Shown here piece by piece: positions 25,763-35,263 of a DNA stretch of 64,000 nucleotides; position 1 is the first letter of the stretch; each line of letters starts with the position of its first letter. The translations under genes were made by a program, and so were the position numbers. Where the stretch lies: contig JAKQDH010000133.1 of NCBI GenBank assembly GCA_029558835.1, positions 1 to 64,000 of the forward strand. Reading direction: 5' to 3'. This DNA is from Planctomycetota bacterium (GTDB taxonomy: Bacteria; Planctomycetota; Phycisphaerae; UBA1845). The notes under the pieces were generated by a model. It worked only from the letters and a program-made list of their open reading frames with translations, was not told where the DNA came from and ran no database searches.

Positions 25763-25774
25763 CGAACGGACGAC

Positions 25775-25806
25775 ATGCCGGCGCCTTCGGCTTGGGCATG
25801 GCACCC
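25775..25806. repeat. Dispersed palindromic repeat, copy 2 (right arm only)
   Basis: ATGCCGGCGCCTTCGGCTTG and onwards matches the right arm of the copy at 15820-15902 with few changes. The left arm is missing. It lies between the convergent ends of xylB and the glycosyltransferase gene. Confidence 0.55.
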
Positions 25807-25840
25807 ACCCCGTGGCGCGCCGGGACTTGAGCACGCCCCC

Positions 25841-26608
25841 CTACTGTTTCCCTCGTGGATGGCCATCCGCAGGCTCGAACAGCGGACAGCGCCACAGGTG
25901 GAGACGGTGCGCGTACCACTGCGCCAGCACGCCGAGCGTGCGCACGGCGTAGACCGCGGACCGGCGGAAGTTGATGCTGCTCGCTTCGTCGAAATAGCGC
26001 ACGGGCACCGGGATGTCCCCGAGCTTGAAGCCGAAGTGCACGCACTGCATGAGAAACTGCGAGTCGAAGACGAAATCGTCGCTGTTGCGGTGGTAGGGGA
26101 TGGTGTCGAGGACTTTGCGTGTGTAGGCGCGGTAGCCGCTGTGCCATTCGCCGAGGTTCTGGCCGGTCAGCACGTTCTCGATGAAGGACAGCCCGCGATT
26201 GGCCAGGTACTTCTGCCAGGGCATGCGGCCGGCCAGGGCCTCGCGTCGCGTGCGGATGCGATTACCCAGCACCACGTCGCAGATACCCAGCCGCAGAATC
26301 TCCAGCGTGGCGGGGATCACCCGGGCGTCGTACTGGTAATCCGGGTGCAGCATGATTACATAGTCCGCCCCGCGCGCCCGGGCTTCGTCGTAACAGGTCT
26401 TCTGGTTGCCGCCGTAGCCGCGGTTGACCGGGTGCTCGATGACCGTCGTGCGCGGCAACCGGCGGGCAATCGGGGCCGTGTCGTCCCGGCTGGCGTCGTC
26501 CACGACGATCACTTCGCTGAAGCAGTCGGGTGGAATGTCCGCATGGATGCGCTCGATGGTGCGGGCGGCGTTGTACGCGGGCATCACGATGATCACGCGG
26601 TCGGACAT
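25841..26608 (-). CDS. Family 2 glycosyltransferase
   Basis: A 255-residue GT-A fold enzyme starting at ATG 26608, seven bases after rfbD with GGAGGG before it. Motifs are [27 protein letters not shown] (nucleotide-sugar binding Asp pair), [11 protein letters not shown], and LHPDYQYD in the position of the DxD metal site. The overall form resembles polyprenyl-phosphate sugar transferases and undecaprenyl-linked GT2 enzymes, but without C-terminal membrane helices. Its position as third gene of an rfbB-rfbD operon points to dTDP-sugar-dependent surface polysaccharide or glycoprotein synthesis; the exact acceptor is unknown. Confidence 0.88.
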   Translation of the reverse strand: MSDRVIIVMPAYNAARTIERIHADIPPDCFSEVIVVDDASRDDTAPIARRLPRTTVIEHPVNRGYGGNQKTCYDEARARGADYVIMLHPDYQYDARVIPATLEILRLGICDVVLGNRIRTRREALAGRMPWQKYLANRGLSFIENVLTGQNLGEWHSGYRAYTRKVLDTIPYHRNSDDFVFDSQFLMQCVHFGFKLGDIPVPVRYFDEASSINFRRSAVYAVRTLGVLAQWYAHRLHLWRCPLFEPADGHPRGKQ

Positions 26609-26615
26609 TGTGGCA

Positions 26616-27476
26616 CTACCCTCCGCAACGCCAGCGCTGCACTGCGTCGCGGGCGGCATCTTGCCATGTTCGCGGGGGATTGCCAACCAGCCGCGTGTAA
26701 CGCTGCGTGGCCAGGACGGAGTACGCGGGCCGCGCCGCGGGCCGGTGCAGGTCGGCCGCCACGATGGGCGTCAGCGTGCCGCTCAGCCCGGCACAGGTCC
26801 GCAGGTGCTCGGCAAACTCCGCCCAGGTGCACGCTCCGGTGTTGACAAAGTGCACGATGCCCGTCGCGCGCACCTCGATGAGTCGCACCAGCGCCTCGGC
26901 TAAGTCGGGGGCGTACGTCGGCGAACCGACCTGATCGGTGATCACAGGCGCCGGCTGACCCTGCGTCAGCCGCCCCAGCACGAATTGCAGGAAGCTCCTG
27001 CCCCACGGCGCGAACAGCCAGGCGGTGCGGACGATCAGGTAGTCGCCACCGGCCTGAGCCACCCGCTGCTCGCCGAGCAGCTTGCTCGCACCATACGCAC
27101 TCACCGGCCCCGTCGCGGCGTCCTCCGCGATGGGCGCCCGGGCGGCGCCGTCGAATACATAGTCGGAACTGATATGAACGAGCCGCGCCCCGTGCGCCCT
27201 GCACCAGCGGGCGAGCACGCCCGGCGCCTCTCCATTCACCTGCTCGGCATACTCCCGCCGCGTCTCACACTCATCCACGGCCGTGAAGGCGGCACAGTTG
27301 AAGACCACGTCCGGCCGATGCCGGTCCAGCGCGGCGACGACGGCCGCGGCATCGGCAAGATCGAAGTCGTCGATGTCCACCGGCGTGACCCGGGCAGCGC
27401 CACCGCGGCTGGCCAGCGCCGCCAGCAGCGCCCGTCCCAGCATCCCCGCGGCTCCGGTGACCAGAACGTGCATCAC
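26616..27476 (-). CDS. rfbD: dTDP-4-dehydrorhamnose reductase
   Basis: NADPH-dependent last step of dTDP-L-rhamnose synthesis; 286 residues, normal for RfbD/RmlD. Visible features are the Rossmann motif [13 protein letters not shown], substrate and catalytic region with ISSDYVFDG, and the YGASKLLGE Tyr-x3-Lys pair, followed by [10 protein letters not shown]. The start overlaps the rfbB stop by 4 bases. No rfbA or rfbC is present in this window, so the full rhamnose pathway must rely on genes elsewhere. Confidence 0.93.
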   Translation of the reverse strand: MMHVLVTGAAGMLGRALLAALASRGGAARVTPVDIDDFDLADAAAVVAALDRHRPDVVFNCAAFTAVDECETRREYAEQVNGEAPGVLARWCRAHGARLVHISSDYVFDGAARAPIAEDAATGPVSAYGASKLLGEQRVAQAGGDYLIVRTAWLFAPWGRSFLQFVLGRLTQGQPAPVITDQVGSPTYAPDLAEALVRLIEVRATGIVHFVNTGACTWAEFAEHLRTCAGLSGTLTPIVAADLHRPAARPAYSVLATQRYTRLVGNPPRTWQDAARDAVQRWRCGG

Positions 27477-28501
27477 GATGACCTCTTCGCGCGGGAGCCG
27501 TATTGTTGTTCGTAGTACGCTTTATACGCCCCGGACTTGATGGGCTCCCACCAGTCGCGGCGGGTGCGGTACCACTCGATCGTCGCGGTCAGGGCCTGCT
27601 CGAAGCTGTGCGTGGGCTGCCAGCCGAGCTCGCGGCCGATCTTGTCGCAATTGAGGGCGTAGCGCCGATCATGGCCCGGGCGGTCGGCCACGTACTCGAT
27701 GGACGATTCACCCTTGCCCAGCCCGGCCAGCAGGCGGTCGCAGATTTCGCGGTTCGTCCGGCCCCTGCCGCCGCCGAGGTTGTACACCTCGCCCACCCGC
27801 CCGCGCTCCAGCACGACCGCGAGCGCTTCGCAGTGATCGGTCACGTAAATCCAGTCGCGCACGTTCAGCCCGTCGCCATACAGGGGCACCTTGCGGCCTT
27901 CGAGCAGGTTCGTGACGAACAGCGGGATGAGCTTCTCGGGATACTGGTACGGGCCGAAGTTGTTGGACGAGCGGGTGATGAGGGCGGGGAAGTCATGCGT
28001 GGTGACGTACGTCTGCACGAGCAGGTCGGCGGCGGTCTTGCTGGCGGCATACGGGCTGCGCGGCCGGAGCGGGTACTGCTCGTCCGCGGCCAGCGGCTCC
28101 GGCAGCGAGCCGTACACCTCGTCCGTGCTGACGTAGAGGAACCGCCGCACACCGACCTTCCGGGCCGCCTCCAGCATGACGTGCGTGCCCAGGATATTGG
28201 TGGTCATAAAGTCATCGCTGGCGAGGATGCTGCGATCGACGTGCGACTCGGCCGCCAGGTGGATGACGGCGTCGCAGCCGTCCAGTGCCGCCAGCGCGTC
28301 GGCCGGCTTCCGCACGTCGCCGCGCACGAAGCGATACTCAGGCCGCCCGCAACAATCAGCCAGGTTCGCTTCGTTACCGGCATAGGTGATGAGGTCCAGG
28401 TTCGTGACGCGCACCCCCGGCCAGCGCGTCAGCGCCAGCCGCACCAGGTGCGACCCAATGAACCCGAGCCCGCCGGTGATGCATATATGTTGAAAGGGCA
28501 T
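27473..28501 (-). CDS. rfbB: dTDP-glucose 4,6-dehydratase
   Basis: Converts dTDP-glucose to dTDP-4-keto-6-deoxyglucose, the first committed step to dTDP-rhamnose and related deoxysugars. The 342 residues start with the NAD-binding ITGGLGFIGSHLV, then HLAAESHVDRSI, STDEVYGSL, the catalytic YAASKTAADLL, and TRSSNNFGPYQYPEKLIP and NVRDWIYVTDHC, all diagnostic of RfbB. It is the first gene of a three-gene minus-strand operon and is divergent from the AAA ATPase gene. Confidence 0.95.
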   Translation of the reverse strand: MPFQHICITGGLGFIGSHLVRLALTRWPGVRVTNLDLITYAGNEANLADCCGRPEYRFVRGDVRKPADALAALDGCDAVIHLAAESHVDRSILASDDFMTTNILGTHVMLEAARKVGVRRFLYVSTDEVYGSLPEPLAADEQYPLRPRSPYAASKTAADLLVQTYVTTHDFPALITRSSNNFGPYQYPEKLIPLFVTNLLEGRKVPLYGDGLNVRDWIYVTDHCEALAVVLERGRVGEVYNLGGGRGRTNREICDRLLAGLGKGESSIEYVADRPGHDRRYALNCDKIGRELGWQPTHSFEQALTATIEWYRTRRDWWEPIKSGAYKAYYEQQYGSRAKRSS

Positions 28502-28880
28502 GCCCGCTCCCCAGAAATCCTATATGAGCGTGCCTGATCGTGCGACGGTTATCCGAGCCGCGCGAGGCGGCGGACGCTCCGCACGCCACATCGTCCCGGC
28601 GCGGAACCGACCCATGTTGCGGCCTGAGCGGGTTAGGGTCAAGCCCGGCTCAACCCAGGTACACCTCCCGGGGAACCGACGCACCCCTTGCATTCCGCGA
28701 ATACCTGCCGGAAACTGGTGTGGTGGTGTGCCTCGTCGGACCCGGCAGCGAGAGAAGGCGACGTTTCCTGCAAGCCCCTTGGAGGGGCAATCTACGGGGT
28801 ACCGTCGCGCGGCAAGGGACGGAGGTGGCTCGTCATCCGACGGGTGGAGCCCCTCTCCGGACTCGCCGCAGGAGCATGCA
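28502..28880. other. Divergent intergenic region between rfbB and the AAA ATPase gene
   Basis: About 380 bases with no supported gene. It should contain promoters in both directions; I see no canonical -35/-10 pair. An AGGAG Shine-Dalgarno sequence lies at its right edge, before the ATPase start. Confidence 0.5.
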
Positions 28881-30083
28881 ATGCTGACCTACTTTCGAGC
28901 GGACAACTTCAAATCGCTGGTCAACGTGACGATTGAGCCTGCGGGGCTCAACCTCCTGGTCGGCCGCAACAACTCTGGCAAGACCAACCTGTGCCACGCG
29001 CTGCGGTTTCTGTCGCTGACGAGCCGGATGTCCCTGCAGGAAGCGGCTCGGCGCTGCACGCCGGAGCCCTGGAGCCTGGCCAACGTCTATCTCGACAAGC
29101 ACCCGATCGATCTGTCCCTGCGCTGCTCGCTGACATGGCAGGGGGAGACCCTCACCTTCGAGTACGAGCTGATCCTGAACGCGCCGCGCGTCGGAAGGGG
29201 ACCCCGCGACAAGGCACCGCTGACCGTGGCGGAGGAGACGCTACGGGTCACCGGCGGACGGTTCCAGTGTACCGCGCTGATCCAGAACAACGCCGGACGG
29301 GTCCAGTTGCTGCACGAGCGGGCCTTTCTGGGTGAAACGCATGCTGGCGGTCACTACGTTGGCACCGCTGCGCCGACGGATCACACCATGTTGTTCCGCC
29401 TGTATGACCTGGAAACCAACCAACGGTCAAACCTGTTCAAGCGCTGGCTGGGAAGCTGGCAGTACTTCAACTTGGACGCCCTTCGCCTGCGCAACGTCGA
29501 GGCCCAGCCACTCGACATGGAACTGGCCTGGGACGGATCGAACCTTGCGTCGGTGCTCTACAACCTCAAGAGTTCCGACGAACGGCTTTACCGAAAGATC
29601 GTCGAGGCGACCAAGGTTGTCGAGCCGAAGCTCGATGTTGTCAACTTCCAGTCGCCGGACCCCGAGCAGGTCTACATGTTCTTCGAGGACGGCAGCGGAA
29701 AGCGGTTCGGCGCGTCGAACATCTCGGACGGGACGCTACGATACCTCGCTTTGTCTACGATCATCATCATGAACCGCCGTGCGGCCAAGGAAGAGCGCGG
29801 CGTACCCTTCGTCATGGTCGAGGAACCGGAGAACGGTGTGTTCGTCGGGCATTTCAAGCCCCTGTTCGATCGTATTGAGCCCTCGGGACGTGACGGACAA
29901 TACCTATTCACCTCCCACGCTCCGTACTTCATTGACTTGTTCGATGGTTGGCTTGACGGTTTGTGGGTCGCGCGCTGCCCGCAGACTCACACGGTCATCG
30001 AGCGGCCACCGCGTGCGACAATCGAACAGCAGCTCGGCGAATATTCGCTGGGTGAGATGCACTTCCGGGGACTGCTGCAATGA
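28881..30083 (+). CDS. AAA/ABC-type ATPase of the RecF/OLD-like group
   Basis: A 400-residue SMC/RecF-type ATPase. The start (MLTYFRADNFKSL) is set by AGGAG and the typical 'NFKSL' first strand. Walker A is GRNNSGKTN (~34-42). An ABC-type signature region (SDGTLRYLALSTII, ~278-291) comes before Walker B with adjacent acid in VMVEEPENGV (~313-322), and a D-loop/H-loop follows (LFTSHAPYFIDLF). The helical coiled-coil insertion is short. Its stop overlaps the start of a TOPRIM/DUF4276-like gene. ATPases of this type paired with a nuclease are common in antiphage systems (PARIS, Gabija, Retron-Eco8-like OLD pairs), so a defence role is plausible but inferred. Confidence 0.82.
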   Translation: MLTYFRADNFKSLVNVTIEPAGLNLLVGRNNSGKTNLCHALRFLSLTSRMSLQEAARRCTPEPWSLANVYLDKHPIDLSLRCSLTWQGETLTFEYELILNAPRVGRGPRDKAPLTVAEETLRVTGGRFQCTALIQNNAGRVQLLHERAFLGETHAGGHYVGTAAPTDHTMLFRLYDLETNQRSNLFKRWLGSWQYFNLDALRLRNVEAQPLDMELAWDGSNLASVLYNLKSSDERLYRKIVEATKVVEPKLDVVNFQSPDPEQVYMFFEDGSGKRFGASNISDGTLRYLALSTIIIMNRRAAKEERGVPFVMVEEPENGVFVGHFKPLFDRIEPSGRDGQYLFTSHAPYFIDLFDGWLDGLWVARCPQTHTVIERPPRATIEQQLGEYSLGEMHFRGLLQ

Positions 30084-30676
30084 AGATCGGATACGCCGTG
30101 CAGGGATCGACCGATCGGGCGTTTCTGCGTGGTCTCCGCGATCGCTGGTGCTCGGGTGCGGAGCTGGTCGAGGGAGCGTTCCGGGGCTCAACGGGGCTGA
30201 GCCTGCGCCGCGAACTGGCGAAGATCTGTGACGATCTCTTCAAGCACAAGGGATGCGAGGTCATCGTATTCCTGTCCGACGCCGACACGGGCGAGTGGCG
30301 CGACGTGCAACGCAACGAGGTCGCCAAGCTGCCCGATCGCATCCGAGCCTTCGTTGTCTATGGGATGGCCGATCGGAACATCGAATGCTGGCTCTGTGGC
30401 GATCCCCAGTACATCGCCTCGAAGACGGGACGAGCAGTCGCGGCTTTCAGGGCCGAAAACCCCAAAGGGGCGTTCGAGTCCGCCATGGGCATCACGCGCG
30501 ACGACAAGAAGGAGGACGAAATCGCCTCGCTTGTGTCCGAAGCTCCGCCCGCCGTGTTGAAGACCTGGTACGGTCAGCGCTCGTTCAAGGACTTCTTCGA
30601 TCAACTGTGGGCCGTCGGCAGGCAGCGCGGCTGTGAAATCGAGAATCTCCGCGAAACCGCGACCCCTCAATCCTGA
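30080..30676 (+). CDS. DUF4276/TOPRIM-like partner of the AAA ATPase
   Basis: A 198-residue protein overlapping the ATPase gene by ATGA. The N-terminal strand-loop VQGSTDRAFLRGL matches the TOPRIM 'V-E-G-x2-D-x2-F' pattern, but with Gln where the catalytic Glu is expected. The second TOPRIM block is present as VFLSDADTGEW (Asp-x-Asp), and GMADRNIECWLCGD is typical of DUF4276 proteins. I infer a nuclease or nucleotide-binding effector controlled by the ATPase. The Glu-to-Gln change may mean an inactive or altered active site, so the assignment as a working nuclease is uncertain. Confidence 0.7.
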   Translation: MKIGYAVQGSTDRAFLRGLRDRWCSGAELVEGAFRGSTGLSLRRELAKICDDLFKHKGCEVIVFLSDADTGEWRDVQRNEVAKLPDRIRAFVVYGMADRNIECWLCGDPQYIASKTGRAVAAFRAENPKGAFESAMGITRDDKKEDEIASLVSEAPPAVLKTWYGQRSFKDFFDQLWAVGRQRGCEIENLRETATPQS

Positions 30677-30922
30677 TTCGCCCCCTCCGCCCGGACCCGC
30701 AGGCACGCTTGGCAGTAGTGCTCGCTGTTCTCGCCGGCGTCGGGCCACCAGCCGTCCAGAATGTCGAAGGCAAGCTGCCTACGCGCCAGGCGGGCGTTGC
30801 CGGCGTTCGCGAGCGATGCGGAAAACACAAGACATGGCGCGTATCGAGGCGCTTGCGGACGCCCCGCGGTCCGGCCCGGGGCCCAGGTGTCCACGCGGGG
30901 CCGGCGGCTGCGCGCCGGACGG

Positions 30923-32842
30923 TCACGGCGCGTGTTGCACGGCCGCCCGGACTTTTTCGAGTTGCGGGCGAACGAGTCTGCCCACACGCTGTTCGTCGAC
31001 GCGGAGCGCCAGCTCGTATTGCGCGACGGCCTCCGCCAGGCGGCCCTCGATGGTGAGGCGATCTCCACGCAGCAGGTAGATCACGCCGTTGGTCGGGTCG
31101 AGCCGCTCCGCAGTCTGGAGGGTCTCCTCCATTTCGTCGTACCTCTTGAGCAACATGAGCAGGCGGGCGATCTGGGTCATGGTCTTGGCCTGGGGGTTCA
31201 GGGCCAGACACGTCCGCAGAGCCGCCAGGGCACCCTCCGGGTCATTCATCTGCTCACAAATCATGGCCACCGCTTCACAGGTATCGGTGTAGGCCGGGCA
31301 CTCCCGGGCGGCCTCCCGTGCCCAGCGCAGGGCCTCCTCCAGCCGTTTGGCCTTCACCAAACCCAGGGCCGTCTTGATCTTGTTGTTCGCCCGGAGCATG
31401 GCCTTGGGGTCCGGCAGGTCGGCCGCGGTGGTTGGCGGGGTGACCTGTACGTAGCCCAGCGTGGCCAGCCGCTGCAACTCTTCCGTGTTGACCGTACGCC
31501 GGCCGTCGGGGGTGCCCGCCGCGGCGAAACCGTCCAGGACGCAGTCCAACCGGGTCGCCAGCGCGCTGACCGGTGTGCTCCGCCGGCCGTGCAGGTTCTT
31601 CAGCTCGTCCGGGTCGGCGTGCAGGTTGTAGTACTCGGGCTCCGGCGCCCGAATATACTTGTCGCCGAGACGGCGCAGGCCGCACAGCGGACTGCACCGG
31701 GCGGCCTGGAGCGGCACCTGGGTCTCGATGTAGATCGCCCGATCGGGATCAGCCGGGGCACGCAGCACGCTGCGCCCGTCCAAGCCCGGTGGCGGCAGCA
31801 CGCCGAGCAGGTCCGCCAGCGTCGGGCACAGGTCCTCCAGGCTGACCAAGCGATCGGCGACACGGATCGGCCCCTGGAGAAGGGGCGGGCTGGAGAGCAG
31901 AAAGGCTACCCGCAAGGTCGTGTCGTACAGAAGCAGCCCGTGCGTGGGTTCGTCGTGCTGGCCCAATCCCTCCCCGTGGTCGCTCACCACGGCGATCAGC
32001 GTGTTCTCGCGCAGAGCCAGCCGGTCCAGTTCCTCGAGCAAACGCTTCAGGTGGCTATCCAGGTAAGCGATTTCCGCGTCATACGGGCGACCTGCGAAGG
32101 CAGGCAACCTGACGAACGGTGACAGGTACGGCTTGTGTGCGTCGAAGTAATGGACCCAGAGGAAGAACGGAGCAGCCGCAGCACGGGCGTTCCGGGCACG
32201 CAGCCACTCGATGGCCGCGGTGCTGACGGCCTCCGCGGGGCGCTCGCCGTAATCGAGGTTGTTCGGATCAAAACCCTCGCCGGCGACCTCGAAATCGTAG
32301 AGGTCGAAACCCTGGTCCAGCCCGAAGCGAGCGTCCAGCACGAAGCAGGCGACGAAGGCGGCTGTGTCGTAGCCCGCCTCCTTCAAGCGCTCGGCGAGGG
32401 TGACGTGTTGCGGCGCCAGGTGAAAGCTGCCGTTGCCGCGCACGCCGTGCCGGGGCGGAGCCAGGCCCGTCAGCATGGTTGTATGCGACGGCAGGGTCAG
32501 GGGCGTTGAAGTAACGGCATGGTCGAACTGCAAGCCGCTGGCAGCCAGGGCGTCGATCGTCGGCGTTTGGGCCGCCCGGTAGCCGTAGCAGCCCAGGTGG
32601 TCGCTGCGCACGGTATCCAGCGTTACCAGGAGGAGGTTGAAGCCGGCCGCCGCCCCGGGCGGCACGAGCTGCTCCAGGTTAACGGGCGGCGGGCTGCTCC
32701 GCCGATACGCTACGGAAGCCGCCACCGCCGTCACCACCAACACGGCGGCCACGGCGAGCTTCCGCTTCGGCCTGCGCGTCGCCTTCGGCTTGGCGCTCCT
32801 GGCGGCAGCAGGCTTCTGGGCGCCGATATTCTTCCTGCCCAT
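30923..32842 (-). CDS. Membrane-anchored sulfatase/alkaline-phosphatase-fold protein with C-terminal TPRs
   Basis: A 639-residue protein with a basic N-terminus, one membrane helix (~28-47), an alkaline-phosphatase-superfamily domain (~70-440) and TPR-like helices (~490-635). Metal ligands are visible in VTLDTVRSDHLGCYG and VVSDHGEGLGQHDEPTHG. The nucleophile region reads TPLTLPSHTTM: Thr/Ser-x-Pro-Ser-His instead of the Cys/Ser-x-Pro-x-Arg needed for formylglycine sulfatases, so it is probably not a classical sulfatase. The substrate could be a phosphate ester or phosphoglycerol-type group. It is divergent from the antiporter gene. Confidence 0.8.
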   Translation of the reverse strand: MGRKNIGAQKPAAARSAKPKATRRPKRKLAVAAVLVVTAVAASVAYRRSSPPPVNLEQLVPPGAAAGFNLLLVTLDTVRSDHLGCYGYRAAQTPTIDALAASGLQFDHAVTSTPLTLPSHTTMLTGLAPPRHGVRGNGSFHLAPQHVTLAERLKEAGYDTAAFVACFVLDARFGLDQGFDLYDFEVAGEGFDPNNLDYGERPAEAVSTAAIEWLRARNARAAAAPFFLWVHYFDAHKPYLSPFVRLPAFAGRPYDAEIAYLDSHLKRLLEELDRLALRENTLIAVVSDHGEGLGQHDEPTHGLLLYDTTLRVAFLLSSPPLLQGPIRVADRLVSLEDLCPTLADLLGVLPPPGLDGRSVLRAPADPDRAIYIETQVPLQAARCSPLCGLRRLGDKYIRAPEPEYYNLHADPDELKNLHGRRSTPVSALATRLDCVLDGFAAAGTPDGRRTVNTEELQRLATLGYVQVTPPTTAADLPDPKAMLRANNKIKTALGLVKAKRLEEALRWAREAARECPAYTDTCEAVAMICEQMNDPEGALAALRTCLALNPQAKTMTQIARLLMLLKRYDEMEETLQTAERLDPTNGVIYLLRGDRLTIEGRLAEAVAQYELALRVDEQRVGRLVRPQLEKVRAAVQHAP

Positions 32843-33201
32843 AATCCGACCTCGTCGTGCGGCGAATCGTATCCGGTCATTCTACACTGGTGGAGGGCCA
32901 ACGGCTACCGACTCCTCGCCATCCCCGCGCAGACGTGGTCCGCACTCTCTACGACCCTGCCGACCTCGCTGCCGGGTGAGGAGACGCTTGGCGGCTGTCA
33001 CCGTCTCCGTCTGCGCCTGATCGTGCAACAGTCGGGTAGCCGGACAGCGCTGCCTACCGTGGCGTGGAGGGCACCTTACGCGGCGCGGTTGACATTCGCC
33101 CGCCGACAGCCCAGATTCAGGAGTGTACCGGTGTTTCCCCGGCGGGTCCGGCGCCGGCGCGTGGGGGCCCGCGAACGGGCTGACGGGAAGGCGACCACCG
33201 T
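32843..33201. other. Divergent intergenic region
   Basis: About 360 bases between the sulfatase-fold gene and the antiporter gene, both reading outward. No supported gene. I see no strong promoter, repeat or RNA feature, only moderately GC-rich sequence. Confidence 0.5.
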
Positions 33202-34461
33202 ATGGGCAAAGTGCTCCTCTTCTCAGTACTGCTCATTGTGGGGCTGGCGGGCTCGCAGACGCTTCCCTATGTGGCGGGCGAGGCTTCCGGCCCTCTGGAC
33301 GCCTTGGTCACCTTCCTGACCATGGCGGGCCTGGCGTTCATCATGGTCCACGTGGGGTATGAGTTCGAGATCGACAAACGCAACGTGCGCCAGTACGGCT
33401 GGGACTACGTGGTAGCGGCGACGGCGGCTGCCTTCCCCTGGGTGTTCTGCTGCGCGTACTTTGTGCTGCTGATGCTGCCTGCCGAGGCGTGGTCATCCTG
33501 GCCCGTCTGGAAGGAGGCCCTGCTGGCCTCGCGTTTCGCTGCCCCCACTTCCGCCGGAGTCCTGTTCAGCATGCTCGCGGCGGCGGGTCTGAGTGCTACC
33601 TGGGTGTTCCGCAAGGCACGCGTCCTGGCCATCTTCGACGACCTCGATACCGTGCTGCTGATGATCCCGCTCAAGATGGCCATGGTCGGCGTGCGCTGGC
33701 AGCTTGCCCTGATTGTGGTGGTGATGATCGTCCAGCTTGGGTTGGCGTGGCGGTATTTGCACCGGGTTCGGCTGCCGGTTACCTGGCCATGGGTGCTGGG
33801 CTATGCCCTGGCGATCGCCCTGCTCTGCGAAGGGATCTATCGCTTCAGCAAGCTGCTGGATGACACGGTTCCGGTTCACATCGAGGTGCTGCTGCCTGCG
33901 TTTGTGCTGGGTTGCATGCTGGCCCGGCCGCGGGGGCACGATCCGCATCGGGACGATGCCCGTAACGGGCACCAGGAGGGCCCGGAGGCGCCGAACGAGC
34001 AGCGCGTGTCCACGATCGTCTCGGCCGTCTTCATGGTGTTGGTGGGGCTGTCCATGCCGGTGTTTATCGGACCCGCGGTCGCTGACACGGCCCCCCCGGC
34101 GACCATCGCCGGTAAGCTCGCCGCGCTCACGCCGCCGATGTCCTGGGGCGCCATCGCCCTGCACGTGTTGGTGATCACGCTATTGGCCAACCTCGGCAAG
34201 ATGTTCTGCGTCCTGTGCTATCGCCGGGCGGCGTCGCTGCGTGAGCGGTTCGCGGTCGCCATTGGCATGTGGCCGCGGGGTGAGGTGGGCGCGGGGGTGC
34301 TCGTTCTATCGCTTTCCTACGGCATCGCCGGGCCGGTCGTCGTGGTGGCCATGCTGTCGCTGGCTCTCAACCTGCTGCTGACCGGCGGCTTCATCTGGAT
34401 CATCAAGCGGTTATTGCGGGACTTACCGCCGCGCGAGGTGGCCTCCCCGAACGCGGCGTGA
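33202..34461 (+). CDS. Cation/proton antiporter (CPA-type) membrane protein
   Basis: A 419-residue integral membrane protein with about 11-12 hydrophobic helices. The arrangement, with a first half ending near FDDLDTVLLMIPLKMA and a second half with LVGLSMPVFIGPA and WPRGEVGAGVLVLSLSYG, fits the Na+/H+ exchanger (CPA2) family. The 'FDDLDTV' helix with paired Asp is in the place of the ion-binding Asp residues, and RGEVG matches the late conserved motif. A charged loop (~250-275, HDPHRDDARNGHQ) separates the halves and may be cytoplasmic. The ion specificity cannot be read from sequence. Confidence 0.85.
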   Translation: MGKVLLFSVLLIVGLAGSQTLPYVAGEASGPLDALVTFLTMAGLAFIMVHVGYEFEIDKRNVRQYGWDYVVAATAAAFPWVFCCAYFVLLMLPAEAWSSWPVWKEALLASRFAAPTSAGVLFSMLAAAGLSATWVFRKARVLAIFDDLDTVLLMIPLKMAMVGVRWQLALIVVVMIVQLGLAWRYLHRVRLPVTWPWVLGYALAIALLCEGIYRFSKLLDDTVPVHIEVLLPAFVLGCMLARPRGHDPHRDDARNGHQEGPEAPNEQRVSTIVSAVFMVLVGLSMPVFIGPAVADTAPPATIAGKLAALTPPMSWGAIALHVLVITLLANLGKMFCVLCYRRAASLRERFAVAIGMWPRGEVGAGVLVLSLSYGIAGPVVVVAMLSLALNLLLTGGFIWIIKRLLRDLPPREVASPNAA

Positions 34462-34846
34462 GGGGTCGCACTCCCGGATCATGCGTGTCCGTCACGGGAG
34501 CGGCCCTGTGCGCTCGGGCGACCTCAGTGCCTGCCATCGCCCGTTCCCTGCCAGTCGTGGTCCGGATCGCTACCGCGGAACCGGGCCACGGTGATTCAGC
34601 CTGCACAGCCCTGGTTTCCACGGAACGTACGCGCCGGCGCTCTTCCAGCCTCGGCCATTCTGTTGCCCCCAAGTGAAACGGGACTCGACTGGTCCGCCCG
34701 AGCGTCCGATAGGTCGAGGGTGGGACACCCCTGGTGCGCGCTGCCGGGTTCAGTCTTCCGCGGCGGGCGGCCCCCGGGGCAGCCCGGGACCGGTCACCGC
34801 ACCGGCCCCCAACCGTTGCCACAAGTTCTGGCACAGGGAGATGTGT
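34462..34846. other. Intergenic region before the type IV pilus cluster
   Basis: About 385 bases without a supported gene. It carries GGGAG at 34836-34840 as the ribosome-binding site of the next small gene. I see no clear promoter or repeat, though the pilus operon promoter should lie here. Confidence 0.45.
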
Positions 34847-35143
34847 ATGTTTGCCCAACCGTTGTCCCCGCGTGCCCGTGTGGGGGCGCTGATTATCGGT
34901 ACTTTCATCGTGCTTAGCTGCCTGAAAGTATGGGTGGAACCCGGTTCGCTGACTCCCATGGCCGTCGCCCAGATTCCCGACAGCGGCCTCCAGAGGCAAC
35001 AACTGCTGGACGAGGCCCGACGCACGAACCAGCTCCTGTCGGACATTCTCCAGACCTTGAAGACCCAGACGCTTAACGTGCGCATGGAAGGTGCCGATAA
35101 GAAGCCCGAAGCGCCGAAGGTTCCGCGCCCCGCGAACCCGTAG
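34847..35143 (+). CDS. Small single-pass membrane protein at the head of the pilus cluster
   Basis: A 98-residue protein starting at ATG 34847, six bases after GGGAG. Residues ~14-30 form one hydrophobic helix (VGALIIGTFIVLSCLKVWV), followed by a short spacer and an amphipathic coiled-coil-like stretch (QRQQLLDEARRTNQLLSDILQTL), then a Lys/Pro-rich tail. I do not recognise the family. Located ~120 bases before pilM on the same strand, it may be a periplasmic accessory protein of the pilus or a regulator of the operon; this is only from position. Confidence 0.65.
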   Translation: MFAQPLSPRARVGALIIGTFIVLSCLKVWVEPGSLTPMAVAQIPDSGLQRQQLLDEARRTNQLLSDILQTLKTQTLNVRMEGADKKPEAPKVPRPANP

Positions 35144-35263
35144 CGTCCGTTTCCACAAAGCGCAGGGACGTTGCGTTCGTGCGGCCGGCGTGTAGCCATG
35201 AAACGGCCCGACGCCCGCTACCGTTGTCACCGACGCGGAGCGGGCAGACCCGGAGACCATCGT

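Noticed and set aside
30667..31068. Minus-strand frame ending in ILDGWWPDAGENSEHYCQAC
   Set aside because: The tail has some protein-like composition, but the N-terminal two thirds overlap the sulfatase-fold gene and are Arg/Ala-biased. No start signal or family was found, so I leave it as a possible degenerate fragment only.
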